From assembly GCA_015039315.1 (NCBI GenBank), contig WIDE01000002.1:941391-1005390 (forward strand): a DNA stretch of 64,000 nucleotides. The letters run 5' to 3'. The stretch is from Clavulina sp. PMI_390. Its lineage: Eukaryota; Basidiomycota; Agaricomycetes; Cantharellales; Hydnaceae. The notes beneath the pieces were generated by a model that saw nothing but the letters and a program-made list of their open reading frames with translations, was not told where the DNA came from and did no database searches. The translations under genes and the position numbers were made by a program. Positions 24,642-36,813 of this stretch are shown piece by piece (the stretch's first letter is position 1; every line of letters begins with the position of its first letter).

Positions 24642-27141
24642 CTACATACCAAGGCTGGGATAAATTTCGGCCATCGAGGCAAGACGAGTCTTCAGGACGT
24701 CGACGTGCGCGAGGTTGACGATCCCCATGAGGCCAGCATAATTAGGACCCGCGGGGCCATAGCTTGCTCCTGCCGACAGCTGGCCCGATATCTCGGTGAG
24801 GAAAGCGCGAATGGCGAGTGTGATAGCGATCTATAAATAATGAGTGGGGGAGTGGCCGTTGGCGGCGACGAATGAGCAATTAGACCCCTAATAAAGTGGA
24901 GGACAGCTGCAAGATCACTCACCCCGACCGTCATATGCAGACCCTCGTCGTTGACACCGTCCAGTTCACCGACGAGTTTTACAATGTCCTTCGCAGCCAC
25001 AAATGCCGTCTCACGATGTTGGGCGGCGTCCTCAGCGCGGGAGCACCGTGCCGCACCCAGGCCATTGAGGATCATCGTAGCAGCTAGTGCAGAGGCATGG
25101 GCATATGAGAGGACGTGCAGCGTCGCGGCTGTTTGGGCGTAGAGGGCCGCTTCGCCGCTCGCCTTTGAGAACATAGGTTGGGATGGAGGCGCAGAGGGGA
25201 GGGAATTCAGGCCAAGGCACGAGAACCTCGACTCCAGACCCCCCGAAAGATCGCCACGCTCCATCCACGCAAATTCCAGAAGCAAATCAGAATGGACGAG
25301 GTTTGACCGGCGCAGGGGCCGGGTTTTCGAGCTGTACGCGGCATCTTCGGCCTCAATTTGAGATGCCAGGACGTTTGTAGCACGGGCAAGGGCTCCAACC
25401 GCCTCGAGGGAGGGCAACGAATGGCGGAACCGAGTGATCGAATAGACGAGATCACGATACTTGCTCACCAATCGCGGACTCTGGGTTCCGTCAGCTTTTC
25501 CCGGCAACGCAGTGGCGCATGTGTTAATAACACGAGTTAATTGCGAGGTAATGTGAGGATCATGCCGAGAATACGGTCCCTGGTCAGAAGCTTGCGAAAT
25601 TGGGGAGTGGACAGAGAGCATACCATTAGCGGATGAGAAACTTGCCCGAAGCTGCAGAGTCTCGTGTAGGAGCAGTCCAGCGTGCAATCTCATGGCGTCC
25701 CCCGTCCATTTAGTCCCTCCACTACACAGTGAGACATCGAAGTGAGGAACAAGATCGTGGGAGGCAGTGAGAGCCACACGAACGTACCTAATCGATCTAG
25801 AGGGTTTGCAACGCTCAAACACACTCCCCGTGAGCTACGTAGGGGGGGAGATGGGGTAAGCGAGCTGTCAACCTGAAGGAGGGGGGACGGTGACGTCTTA
25901 CTTGCTCTGGAAGTGCGGCCGGGAGGCCAAACTCGGTCATGACCTCAAAGTAGACCTGGATAAAGAGTGAGACACTGGCGGACGTGTAGGAGGAACGTGT
26001 AATTTACCGAGCAGACACACATCCAGAGCTGGGAGTCGTTGTATGTTGTGATCTCTGTGCTAAAGGCCAAAGGATTCGAACCAGGCTTTTGCGTATGAAT
26101 CCCAAGCTGAAGAGCAAAACCCATCGTCTCTGAGACATTGGGTTATAGTGATAAGTATATTGATCAAGGAAGTGAAACGTGTTCGGCAAAGCGCTTACCG
26201 TACGCGATAGCCGCTGCGTCCTGAGTCTTCCCCTGTCGCTGCAACGTAGAAGCGAGGATCGCGCCAGCTAGGAGATGATCGCGAGGGTAGGCGATCTTAG
26301 CGGCAGGATCCCGAAATCCTTGCATAGCTCGTTCAAGGCACTCTCGGCGCCGGGAGATGGCTAGGGGTGACTGCATTGTCTCACAAGCGTATGCCAGGCA
26401 CGAATAGAGTAATGCTGAGTGAAGACCCTCGCTTGAGTCTTGGGCGGCCGCTACGCGATTTTGCAACTGGTTGAGGGGGATCGGGAGGGGAAGTTGATGA
26501 CCAGCCTCCACGAAACTAGCCAATCTTATAAGAAAACTTGCGTCATTACCTAGTCACGAGAGCACGGGAAGAAAATTTACGGACAGAATGTAGAGGACTG
26601 CGTCGATTGAGGGAATTGGAGCTCCTGCAGGCGAAGGAGGGGTGATAGTCCCTGTCGAAGGCGCCGTGAGGGATCCCTTGGCGCCAATGACGAGCGTAGA
26701 GGGGTTGAATTGCTGAGGAGGACAAGTTAAAGTTGCACGTCGAGGATCTGCCATTGCAGACGGTCTCGATGATGCTGAGGATCGAGAATTTGAGGGCAGC
26801 ATGGATGTCAAGAGGACAAATGGATCGGGGAAGGTGTGGTGGCGATCCAGAAGGAAATGAGGTGTGAGTGGTTGAACCACTGGCATCGGCATGACTGAAT
26901 TCATGGAGTTCTCGGTTGCCAAAGCTTGAATTCAACCAGACTAGGCCGAGCGAGCGCCACACACAAGTCAAACACATAAGCATTGCGCTCGGCGGAGCAC
27001 TAAATGAACGCAGTTCAGGAACTAACCGGAGATGGTTGGCGCTGGTTGGCGTTGTTGTTGTTGCTGTTGTTGCTGCGGTTGGGCAAGCGACCCAGGAGGA
27101 GTGACGCGGTGGAGGGATGCAAAGATGTCTGGAGGAAGATC
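24642..27141 (-). CDS. Fungal-specific transcription-factor-like protein, 5' end unsure
   Basis: A chain of exons on the minus strand encodes a protein of the fungal transcription-factor middle-region type: helices LHSALLYSCLAYACETMQSP, DHLLAGAILASTLQRQGKTQ, ETMGFALQLGIHTQKPGSNP, then LWMCVCSVYFEVMTEFGLP, a run of small exons giving LTGSVFERCKPS and GGTKWTGDAMRLHAGLLLHE, and a last exon ending YPSLGM at 24642-24644. The earliest exon I can place begins at 27141 (DLPPDIFASLHRV followed by a Gln run); it has an in-frame stop just before it, so a further 5' exon with the start codon is needed. No Zn2Cys6 cluster is visible upstream to 27700. It may be a regulator that lost its DNA-binding part, or the first exon escaped me. 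Confidence 0.65.
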
Positions 27142-28797
27142 CTACATAGCAAAACTTCGGCCCTAAAGAGGGCTGCGCTAGCGTCGGGCTGATCGAGGCA
27201 CGGGCAACGAGAGAAGCAGCAGGAAAAATAGCGCTGACACATGTGTACCGTGGATAGAATTGCCGGAACACCCAATCCGGGCGTGAGTCACGGAGCGACG
27301 GCTAGTATTATGTCACACGCTTGCAGCTCCACCAGATCTTCTTTTTTACTTCATCTCTTTTCTCCAAGCGGCTGTTTTCCCGGTGCCTCATGGGAGCAAG
27401 CGACGCAGCCGTATTTGACATTTTGGAGTGCAAAGTTTGACGTGATCGCCTCCAATCGCAATAGAGCCAAATAAACAACTCGCCAAAAAAGAAGGCTCTC
27501 TGCTGCTGCATTATCAATAGTAATGGTAATAGCAATTTGGGGGTCGCTGCTACAACGCTGCATTGCATTTTCGCTGCATACCCCTATATCAAACACCATT
27601 CTACTGACAAAGACTGCAAGGTATATAATAGACCTGGATCAGAGGACCCTGCATCCCCAGACTTGCTACTGCATTGCGATCTGAGGTCGGCTTCTCCGCA
27701 GGCAAAAGTCTATTCTAGGTCGCACGAGCCTTGATTCATAGACCCACTGAAGGTATGTAAGGTTGAGCCGTATCATCATGGTTGATACATCGCCCCTCTT
27801 GGCTTCTACATGATGCTATTGTTGAGAGCCCATTCCCCTCCTCATTGCGGGCAGGCAAAGGGTGGCCCCGAGATGACGAGACCGATTCGCCACTGACCAA
27901 CGTTCTCAGTGATTGCAGGCCAACACATGGGATGCTTACTGAGCAGCGGGGACGGGGCACGCTGATCTGCAGCGCAGAGCGGCGTCGTTCTCAGCAAGTC
28001 GTCCCTGATGACTGGTTTCGGACGTTCGCCTGCGGTCATCTGAATCGTTCCCCGGGCTCGCCGTTTCAGCTCGCCCGCTGCGGGATCACAACAGATCTGT
28101 GACAGCAGGTGCCGAAACTAGGACCGAAAGCTGACAACCTCACGTGAATATGATCTTTGGCCTGCAGGTGTTGCTTTCTACAAACTGGTTGGCGCTGGCT
28201 CAATTATTACGCACGGGGATCCGGAACACCGATAGAGGCCCACTCAATGGTCCAATTACGTCGCTATAAAATTCAAATACGTTGGATAAATCCCCACCTC
28301 TAAGGGAGTAACAAGTATTGCTGGGAAAGGACTGGCAATTCAGCGTGGTTGGCGATTGCGTGCTGTGACGGTTACGGTAAACAAGGTATTGGCTAAAACA
28401 ATCAAAGGGTCGGTTTTGCGGCGCCCAGATCAAAGCTTATCTCAGTGGAATTGAGTCCAAACGAGTGGCTGTAACACCCGGAGAGGCAGACCAGTTAGGG
28501 GGTCAGTCAATTGATCTGGGCTCATAAGCTGCAGGCTTAAATAGGCTATTTATTCAATATACCAAGCCTTTGCATACTTTCTTTCTACAAAGAGCCCAAA
28601 GAGGAAGCCTAAACTACCCACCTAGACCAGAAGCCCAGGGTGAGGTCGCCCAATCAATTTCTGGCGAGGTTTGCGTGTCTTGTTATGGTTTGTTGCTACC
28701 CCTTCCAATCGAAATCGCTTGGCTTCTCAACATCTCAGAGTGGTCACTCTCCTAGTCCCCACCGAGTCCACAACTCCTTCTTCTCCGGCCCTTTGAG
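27142..28797. other. Intergenic, no gene seen
   Basis: About 1.65 kb between divergent genes. Possible missing 5' exon of the transcription-factor-like gene lies here. Near 28530-28560 there is an AT-rich stretch that could belong to the LIS1 promoter. No coding or RNA gene is supported. Confidence 0.4.
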
Positions 28798-30637
28798 ATG
28801 TCTACCCTTTCGGACAGGCAACGAGATGAACTGTATGTAGAGTTGTTGACGCTCGATCTCGCTCTCAACGACGCGTAGCAACCTGTCGAAGTTGTGGTCA
28901 CTGATGCCTGCTGCATATTCTCACCTTCTATTATTGGGCATTATATCATCGCCTTGGCCGAACCTTCCTCGGATTTACGCGCTTCATGATCCAGACACAA
29001 GTCCATTCTAGACTACTTCCATGCTCAGGGAATGTCAGAATCGTTTGCCGCTTTATTAAATGAAAGCAAGACCGATTTCAACCCAGAACCAAAAACGAAG
29101 TATTCGGGGCTGTTGGAGAAGAAATGGACAAGTGTGATCAGGCTACAGAAGAAGGTGCGTATTGCCGTCCTGTGTCGATTCCCGCTTTTGTGCTGAAAAT
29201 GCTCACTCGATCAACCAACGGCCATTCCATCATCTTTTGGCTTCGCATATAACTCTCGACCTTAACCATCGAGCAACTTTAGATAATGGATCTTGAGAAT
29301 AAAAATGCCCAACTACAAGAAGAAGTGTCCATGTCTCCCGCGCGACGGTCTGCCTCGCAAGCCGACTGGGTACCACGGGCACCTGCTCGCTATACCTTGA
29401 CGGGACACCGAGGCCAGGTACTGCGTGTCACCTTCCACCCAACATACTCTGTAATCGCGAGCGCGAGTGAGGATGCCACGGTCAAGATCTGGGATTGGGA
29501 GACAGGCGAATTCGAGCGCACGCTGAAGGGGCATACAAGACAAGTTCTTGATGTTCACTACGACAGTAAAGGAAACAAACTCGGTATGCCTTGCTTTTGA
29601 CATTGGCCAGGTATTCCTAATGCTGACAAGATCGACTACAGTGTCGTGTTCCTCTGATCTTACCCTCAGAATATGGGACGTCCAGAACGAGTACTCTTCT
29701 CGTACCCTCCATGGTCATGACCATTCTATATCTTCCGCTCGATTCGTCCCAGGCGATGATCTTATCGTGAGCGCCAGTCGAGATAACACTATCAAGGTCT
29801 GGGATGTCACAAATGGTTGGTGCGTCAAGACGTTTACGGGGCACGCCCAGTGGGTCCGATGTGTGGTGCCTTCTGAAGATGGAAAGCTGCTAGCGAGCTG
29901 CTCAGACGATCAGGCAAGTGTCTGGCATATGCTCTTGACATTGGGACCGACGTCCTCATTGCGATATCGCTACTTTCCGGCTATAGACCGCCAGAATATG
30001 GGACATCTCCAACGGGGAGACGAAGATGGAGTTCAGAGGTCATGACAACTACCTGGAGGTGGTTGCATTTGCTCCCATAGCATCCTACCCGAGCATCAGC
30101 GAACTATCAGGCATTGCTCTGGTGAGCTTCTTAACACCATGGTTACACGTGCTTCTTCTCACTCTTGAGATGTATCAGCCCTCGGACAAAGCCAAAACAC
30201 ATGGCCAATTCATTGCGACTGGTTCGCGTGATAAGTCTATAAAGCTGTGGGATGTTGGTAGCGGGCAGTGCATCAAGAATCTGGTTCGTGTTTTTATACG
30301 AACCGATCCCTCAGGTCTAACACGCGACACTTGCTAGGCTGGTCATGATAACTGGGTCCGAGCACTCGTTTTCCATCCTTGTGGCACCCTTCTCCTATCA
30401 GCTGCCGATGACAAGACAATCCGAGTATGGGATCTCAAAACCGGGCGCTGTGTGAAAACAGTAGAAGCCCATGGGCATTTCGTCACCTCCCTGGCGTGGG
30501 GAAGGACAAAGCAAGGCGCAGCATCCGACGCCAAAGCGAACGGCGATGTCAAAGGAAAGGGCGGTGAGGAGGAGAGGGTTGTCAATATCTGCGCCTCTGG
30601 GAGTACTGACCAGACCATCAAAATCTGGAGTCCATGA
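28798..30637 (+). CDS. PAC1: LIS1 / PAC1 nuclear distribution protein
   Basis: LIS1 binds the dynein motor domain and, with NudE-type partners, controls nuclear migration and spindle positioning. Seven exons (28798-28832, 28995-29154, 29283-29583, 29642-29913, 29987-30121, 30179-30283, 30338-30637) give 435 residues in frame, the normal length. The N-terminal LisH segment reads [19 protein letters not shown] across the first intron; a short coiled coil ([14 protein letters not shown]) follows, then seven WD40 blades, with for example [65 protein letters not shown] and [13 protein letters not shown]. The closing blade ends TIKIWSP. The intron at 29914-29986 has a GC donor; using any nearby GT donor would break the conserved SDDQTxRIWD. 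Confidence 0.95.
29914..29986 (+). other. PAC1: GC-AG intron in LIS1
   Basis: Donor is gcaagt directly after CAG, which is the standard form of GC introns, with acceptor tatag. Splicing restores a WD40 blade exactly; reading through or using the GT six bases later adds residues within the motif. Confidence 0.8.
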
Positions 30638-31622
30638 GCCCGTGGATGATCTATGGGGCTCGTTAGTGACCGTCATGCTTTCTGCTTTTCATCCATCTCA
30701 AATGCTTCCTAATGTCTTTTTTTCCGAGGTGAGCAGTTCTATGATTGCCCGGGCTTCTTTCGCTACTGACCCTGACCGTCCGTCTTGCGCAGTTAATTCT
30801 CTCCTGCATTCCCAATTACCCCACCGCCTTCCACTCATTGCGTCGTGTTTCTTCCTTCCTCCTGTCTCACTATCGTCTCGATACCCCATTCCAGTTATTC
30901 AATTGGCCGCATTGTACTTGTCTAGACTCGGCCAAACTAAGTCTCCGATTTGTCTTTTCGAAGTTGGGGACCGGCCCATGCCCTTTGTGTCGGAAACGAG
31001 TGTGAGCGCCCCACCCTTGTCATTAATTGAATTAAATTTACTCGTATAACCAACAACAACCACCTCCACCTTGCTTCATATTTATGATCTCACGGTACCT
31101 GCCATAGGACCATTGGCGTCAAACATGTTCTCTGACCCCTGTCACTCTTGGACTGTCCCAAATACGATTCCCCTTGTGTCCATCACTGATCACGATTGGC
31201 CAACAGTACAAACGAGCAGGAGGCCCCATCACGGTGCCATCCCGCTATCGGCGAATAAATGAACACGGCCACCGGGGGAAGATCTCGAGGAGGGCACTAC
31301 GGCTTCTCCAGTTTTGATTTCCTTGGGCTCGATGCCCCCATTCAGGCGTCAACAACTCATGTTGATTCACTTTAGCCATTGTGAGTGGCAACCTCTTGCA
31401 TAACGTGATCGCCAGGCGTGAGATAGAAGTCCACACTCTCAGGTCTGCTCCTCAAAGGATACATATGACCCTCCATACTCTGTCCCTCTCAGTACGCTAC
31501 TGTCAACGCCCTCAACGGAGCTTGCTAGTCTGTGCGTGAACTTGCACCAGAGAATCGCACCCCAACAGTTTGCCCGATCGAGATACCTCATCAATACAGA
31601 TTTCTTTGAGCGCTTATCGTCT
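30638..31622. other. Intergenic, no gene seen
   Basis: LIS1 3' flank and upstream region of the next plus-strand gene. Frames of 60-190 codons occur but show no recognisable motif. Confidence 0.4.
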
Positions 31623-33406
31623 ATGAGCGCCTTTCACCAACCTGCCATCTCCGGAGGCTTTGACGACAGCACTTTCGATGATGCCAGATTTCCTCTCCAT
31701 CCTGCCATCAACGCTGATCAGCTGAAATATGACTTTGCTCGCGTGTTGCTTGAGGACTGCTTTCACCCAAATGTACCGATCACCTACATGCGAGCACGAT
31801 TGGCGGAGTCGGCTCCGAGGTATTGGAGGAACCCATTTGGAGCTTCCCTAGTGCTACGTAAGCCCTAAGTTACTGTCGACAACGAGGCATGGTGTACTGA
31901 CTGTGAGGGTATAGGTATACCCCAAGAGAGGCCAATCCATCGTTCCCTGCGACCACCTATAGACCCCAGGGATCCCAATCCCGCTTTGGCCGCTTGGGCA
32001 CGGAGATCGAGGTCCGCTACTTCAGCGCCAACTTCCAACATCGGTGTGACCATGCCCATGCAGGAAAATGTGCCTTTTGTATTGGTTCGTTATTATCACC
32101 CATCTTGTGCCGATGACCTATTGACCCTATCACCAAGGTTCACGTTGATTTCTTGCTTCAACATTCTCTACTCATGCGATCCATGTTCCCCGTGGACTTG
32201 GGCCTCAATCTCAAAAATCCCGCGTACATTCAAACTGTGGACCCTGACGAAGAGTTCGATCCTCCCTGGACACCGTTTGCCTGGCCATCATGGCGCACCC
32301 CGCGTCTCCTTGCACCAACAAATAATGTTCCTACGGCCCTCGTTCCCCTTCCGCACCCCGCATCCTTTCCTCTTATCATGCACTATTGCTACTGGGTGGA
32401 TCGCGCAGTGTTCATGACTTACATTCATTATGGAGTCCTGCCTGATATCACCCCCATAGCACGGTATCCACCGATGTGGACTACTCCTGCATTTAATGGC
32501 TCCCAAGGCTTCACGCCTCAACATCGTCGAGCTACCTCCTCTCCATCTACATGGAGCCAGACTTCATCCTATCCCACGACACCGACTTCCCCTACTTTCT
32601 CCTCTACTTCAGCCTCCTCGCCACCTACAACCAGCGACCCAAGCAAAAGTCCTACACCAGTTGCCGAGCCATTTGGAAGTGTAGTAAGGGGAATGAGCAT
32701 CCCCTCTGGAATCCGTTCAGCACCCCTCGGTCCGAGTGGCTCTCCCTTATCGCCGATCGAGCGGGGACCCATTCCAATACTAAGATCACAACCGGCAGCG
32801 AGACCTAACGTGCCTTCCACTTCTTCTAGTTCCCGCCAACTCTCCACGCCGATCTCACCAATGACCGCAGAGCCCATAGACCCATTCCAATTCAAAGAAC
32901 GCTGGCTGGGGGTCGTCAATAATCTTGAATATTTCGGCATGGGTCCCGATCTCATTTTGTGGCTTCGTACCTACTGGTGTGAAATGCGGCCTGGGGAAGA
33001 GAGTCCACGCCTTGTAGCAGAGTCCCCCACTCTTCCACTTGAGGAAGAAGCCCGCCCTTCCGCTGGCGCTGACCTGAGGGGTAAGGGTAAGGCCCGAGAG
33101 ATTCCGCCTACTCCGGACCTCAGAACAAGGGCAAACAAAAGTTCCAGACCCGCTGGCGCTGCGCCTTCACGATCGTCAGCCGCAGTCCCTGCACCACTGA
33201 AGCTGGATGCCTCGAGCGTCGGCGCTAGTGGGGGTGATCATGGAAGTCCAGGCCCTGCGAGAAGCCCTGGCCTATCTAACGAGTTTGCTCGCTATCACCC
33301 TTATGATTCTGAAGAGAGTAGCGCAGGGAGACGGGGATCTTCTCCTGCAGCTAACACGCGGAGCAGTCGCAAGCGAGCCTCCACCATGGACTCCAATCAA
33401 CGATGA
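31623..33406 (+). CDS. Unrecognised basidiomycete protein with Ser/Pro-rich half
   Basis: Three exons (31623-31857, 31915-32084, 32138-33406) give 557 residues in frame. The N-terminal 240 residues look folded, with MRSMFPVDLGLNL, PLPHPASFPLIMHYCYWVD and MTYIHYGVLPD; a second folded patch, RWLGVVNNLEYFGMGPDLILWL, lies near residue 400. Between and after these the sequence is Ser, Pro and Thr rich, ending in basic residues (RSSRKRAS) that could be a nuclear signal. The combination of a leading all-helical part and a later NxEYxG-type motif faintly recalls the Clp1 (clampless) developmental proteins of mushrooms, but I cannot confirm that and give no symbol. Confidence 0.7.
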
Positions 33407-33860
33407 TCGTCAGATCTGAGCCATGCAACTCAATGCATGAAGTATTTTCTCCAGCACGGTTGCGCCCTTGTTAGGTTCGCAACCATAATGTATCATCCAC
33501 CAAAGACAGAGGAAATTCGTGAATATTAGAGAGATTCTGACAAAGCATAGGTCTGTTGGTAGCAAAGTGAAGCATCTACTACCAAACTGGGTACACGTGA
33601 TATTAGCAACAACTAGTATGTGAGCATACAACTCAAATGTAATCCAAACCAAGGAGGTCCATGAAAACTTGAGGAATGCAGACAAGCGAGCGAAAGCCAG
33701 AGAGAACAAGCAAGAATGGGGAGGTCAAAATTAGGTGATATGGTATCAGTATGCAAACGTAATGATACAAAAGGGAGCAGGTGTCATGAAACAGCACGAG
33801 GCACATGAGAATACTGAGAGTCAAATGAGCGGCACAGGGGTCACAGCAACGGCGGATTGG
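33407..33860. other. Intergenic between convergent genes
   Basis: 3' flanks of the plus-strand unknown gene and the minus-strand YTH gene; nothing else is seen. Confidence 0.45.
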
Positions 33861-36813
33861 CTAATAGTTTCTGCCCTGCGATGAAGGCGTGCGAGCCATG
33901 TAAGGGGGGCGCGTGGCAGCTCCCTGGTTTTGTGGGGGGCCAGCCGGTGCGGGCATGCCGGTATAGCCCATATTTCCCTCTCCTGGCCCCGACTGGGGGG
34001 ACTGGGCCTGCAGCTGAGCTAGTTGGTCTTGCACATTTTTGACAGCGGCGAGCGCATATTGGCTCTGTTGGAGAAGCTGATATTGCTCTGGAGTGATGGT
34101 GTACATGCCATTAGCGTTTGGACCTGCTGGCGGCTGGGGTGGAGGAAGCATCGAAGCCTGGGCAGGTTGTCCATATTGGGGTGGTGGCATGGCCTGTCGA
34201 TGTTGTAGCATGCGTTGAGGGGCGCGGCCCTGGGTAACGTTAACCTCGTTATTGTTTGCTCGATATGCTGAGAGCATCTAAGGGTACAAGGTATAAGCTG
34301 AAACACCCCTTAGATATCAGAACAAACATATCTCACCTCATAATACGTGTAGTCCTGCAGGAGAGAGGTTTTCGCCTGGTGAGTGAGGAAGATACGCATC
34401 ATCTCGCTCCCAGCATCGGGGAGAAGCTCCTGCGTGTCTCGAGAGTTTGTCACAGGCTTTCGTTCCGGAGTGTTCCTGGAAACCCGAAATGAGATAGAGG
34501 AAGGGTGTGTGTCTGGTTGGAATTGAATACATACTCGAGCTTGATACCACGAAGTATCCCGTTGGGAATGTCTCTCACGAATATCCAGCGAACCTTGAAG
34601 CTGCCCTTCCACTTGTCCTGCGCCCAGACCGAGCTGGTCTGGGAGTAATCGAGCTATACAAAACATCTCAGTAAGGGACTGGAGAATCAGGGGCGGAAAA
34701 GGATGTGAATCGCACAGGACTGAGCATTTCCGCCATGCCACAAAAGTGCCCACTAGTATTCACGCTGAAGAACAAAAATATTGGCCCACGGCCATTGTTC
34801 TCGCGGAATGCCTTATCAAGACGTTTGTTGCCAGGATCGGTCGAGCTCCAAATCTCATACTTGAGTGATTTCTGCACATCTTCTTCCGTAAACGATTTAA
34901 TGACGAAGAATCGAGCCTGGAAAAGAACAATAGTGTGAGTGGTCACTCGAACTGTTTGCAAGAATGGGCAAATCGTACGTTAGGTGGACGTATATCGATG
35001 TTCGTCGGGTTGTAACCCTTTGATTGCTCCAGGCTCTTGACCTCTGGGCTATCAATCGTGGCAGGAGGAGCCGCGAACACCACTGACTGAGGCTCTCTGC
35101 TAGCCTGTGGAGACATTTGAGCGCTACCCATTGGTCGAGGTGTAGTGAGACTTTGTTGTTGCTGGGGTGTCAGCTGGGAGCGCCAGGCTGCGTAAGCCGA
35201 ATATCCAGCTGCACCACCGAGTCCGGGGACATTCGGAGGGACGAGGTTCGTTTCCATACCACCATAGGGTGAGTTCGGCATAAGCATACTTGCCTGCGCG
35301 GCAGCGGGATCATACCCTCCCTGATTTTGATACATATTTGAGTAACCTGGGAAGTTCACGTTTGTATCCAGCGAGGTCGGTGGGCTAACCCTGGGAACAT
35401 CAAGATCGTTGACTGGTGCATGGCTCGAATAAGCCGCGGCACCAACGCTAGCAACGGAGTCATTACGAGGCCGGTTGACGGCAGCAGGCACCACCCCAGG
35501 CACGTCCCAGACGGGCATTGAGTTGGACCGGCTTGGTGTACCAGGGTTGGTATATTCGTTCGCCAGCGCAGGGACAGACTCTCGTCGGCCGAGACCGGGA
35601 GAGCCTACATTACCCACACCTGGAGCAACGCCTGGGGAGGATGCACGTCGCCCATACCCCGCGTTGAGTCGGGGGTTGGTGACTGCTGGAGGCTGGTTGT
35701 ACGATGATGGAGGTTGATTGCCAGCAGGGAAGTACGAGTTGCCTGGCGGCTGAGTAGTGCGCAAGGGACTACCAGGGTTGGGGCTTTGGAGGTAACGAGG
35801 CGGAGTTGTGGCTGACGGCGACCCCAGTGCTCGTGCAGCAGGTCCGATAGGGCCAGCCCGACCGGACCCAATTGACTGATTCGAGTTGGATGTTTTCATC
35901 TCAAGCGCACTAAGGGCTCGGGTGACATCATCAACGGTGCTATTCGAGGAAGTGAGACCTCTTTGGTCGATCCATGCTGGGGCACCACGCATCACGGGGC
36001 TGGAGGGAACTGAAGTCTCATCTTCTTCATGCATTACAGGCGTGGGTTCCCGAGGTGGAGGCGCTGGTACCCCTAGTGCCAACACACCAGGTGCAGCCTG
36101 ATTGGATGGGCCAGTGCGCTTATTAGCACCGCTCGCCGTCAGAGCACGGGACAGTTTCGCACCACTGCCTGTCGCTTGCCCGTACGTAAGACTCTGATGG
36201 CGTCGTACGTTAGCACCAGAGGACGCTTCAGCAGCGGCTGAGGCGTCAATCGGGGGCTGTGAATAGACGTTCGAGTTTGGGGCATTCGCGGAGGAGACAG
36301 ACGACGAGGTGTGAGTACGACCAAGTACTGGACGATGCTGATCGGCGCCTTGGGCCTCTGGACTAGCTTCTCGATTCCACGGAATATCCTTTTCCCAATC
36401 CTCTTCCTCAACGCCCTCTTCACCAATGCCCTCAGCTTCGATAGCAGAGAGGCTGTTCACCCTGTTCCCCACATGGGCTGCTGAACGAACACGATGCAGC
36501 TCTACAAAACCATAGTGTTTCATCGATCTTGGACGGGAAATTGAAGTTATATAGCTCAGTCTTGCTAACCTCGGTTATGGAATGTATTGGTAGGGAGAGA
36601 TGCCTGTCGATGAAGGCCCTTGCCTCCATCCCCCACGGTTCCGATTGGGGGGGCTGTCCAGTCCTCTGCGACGTAATCATCATCGTCTTCCTGCCATTCA
36701 GGATTGGAGCTGAAGTCCTGGGGTTCCTCCGTGATCACGCCATGGCGTGAAGCAGCAGACGTTCGAGGATTTGAAATTGTGTGATGCCGCCGAATTGCCG
36801 AGCTGGACTGCAT
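33861..36813 (-). CDS. YTH-domain RNA-binding protein (YTHDF-type m6A reader)
   Basis: Six exons (36570-36813, 34979-36501, 34716-34916, 34535-34653, 34337-34475, 33861-34277) give 880 residues in frame. The N-terminal 590 residues are disordered: Ser, Pro, Asn, Gln and Gly rich with Tyr spread through, as in YTHDF proteins that condense. The YTH domain spans about 590-745: [75 protein letters not shown] and [17 protein letters not shown]. The Trp of WSST and the two Trp of VWAQDKW supply the aromatic cage for N6-methyladenosine and mark the DF rather than DC subtype. A Gln/Pro-rich tail follows. An earlier in-frame ATG is at 36843. Related to yeast Pho92; role in mRNA decay is inferred. Confidence 0.93.

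Noticed and set aside
26065..26090. tRNA-like ggttcgaatcc on the minus strand
   Set aside because: It is part of a coding exon (KPGSNPLAF) of the transcription-factor-like gene.
26546..27271. 241-codon minus-strand frame over the transcription-factor-like gene
   Set aside because: It is an alternative frame; the conserved helices and the Gln run lie in other frames joined by introns.
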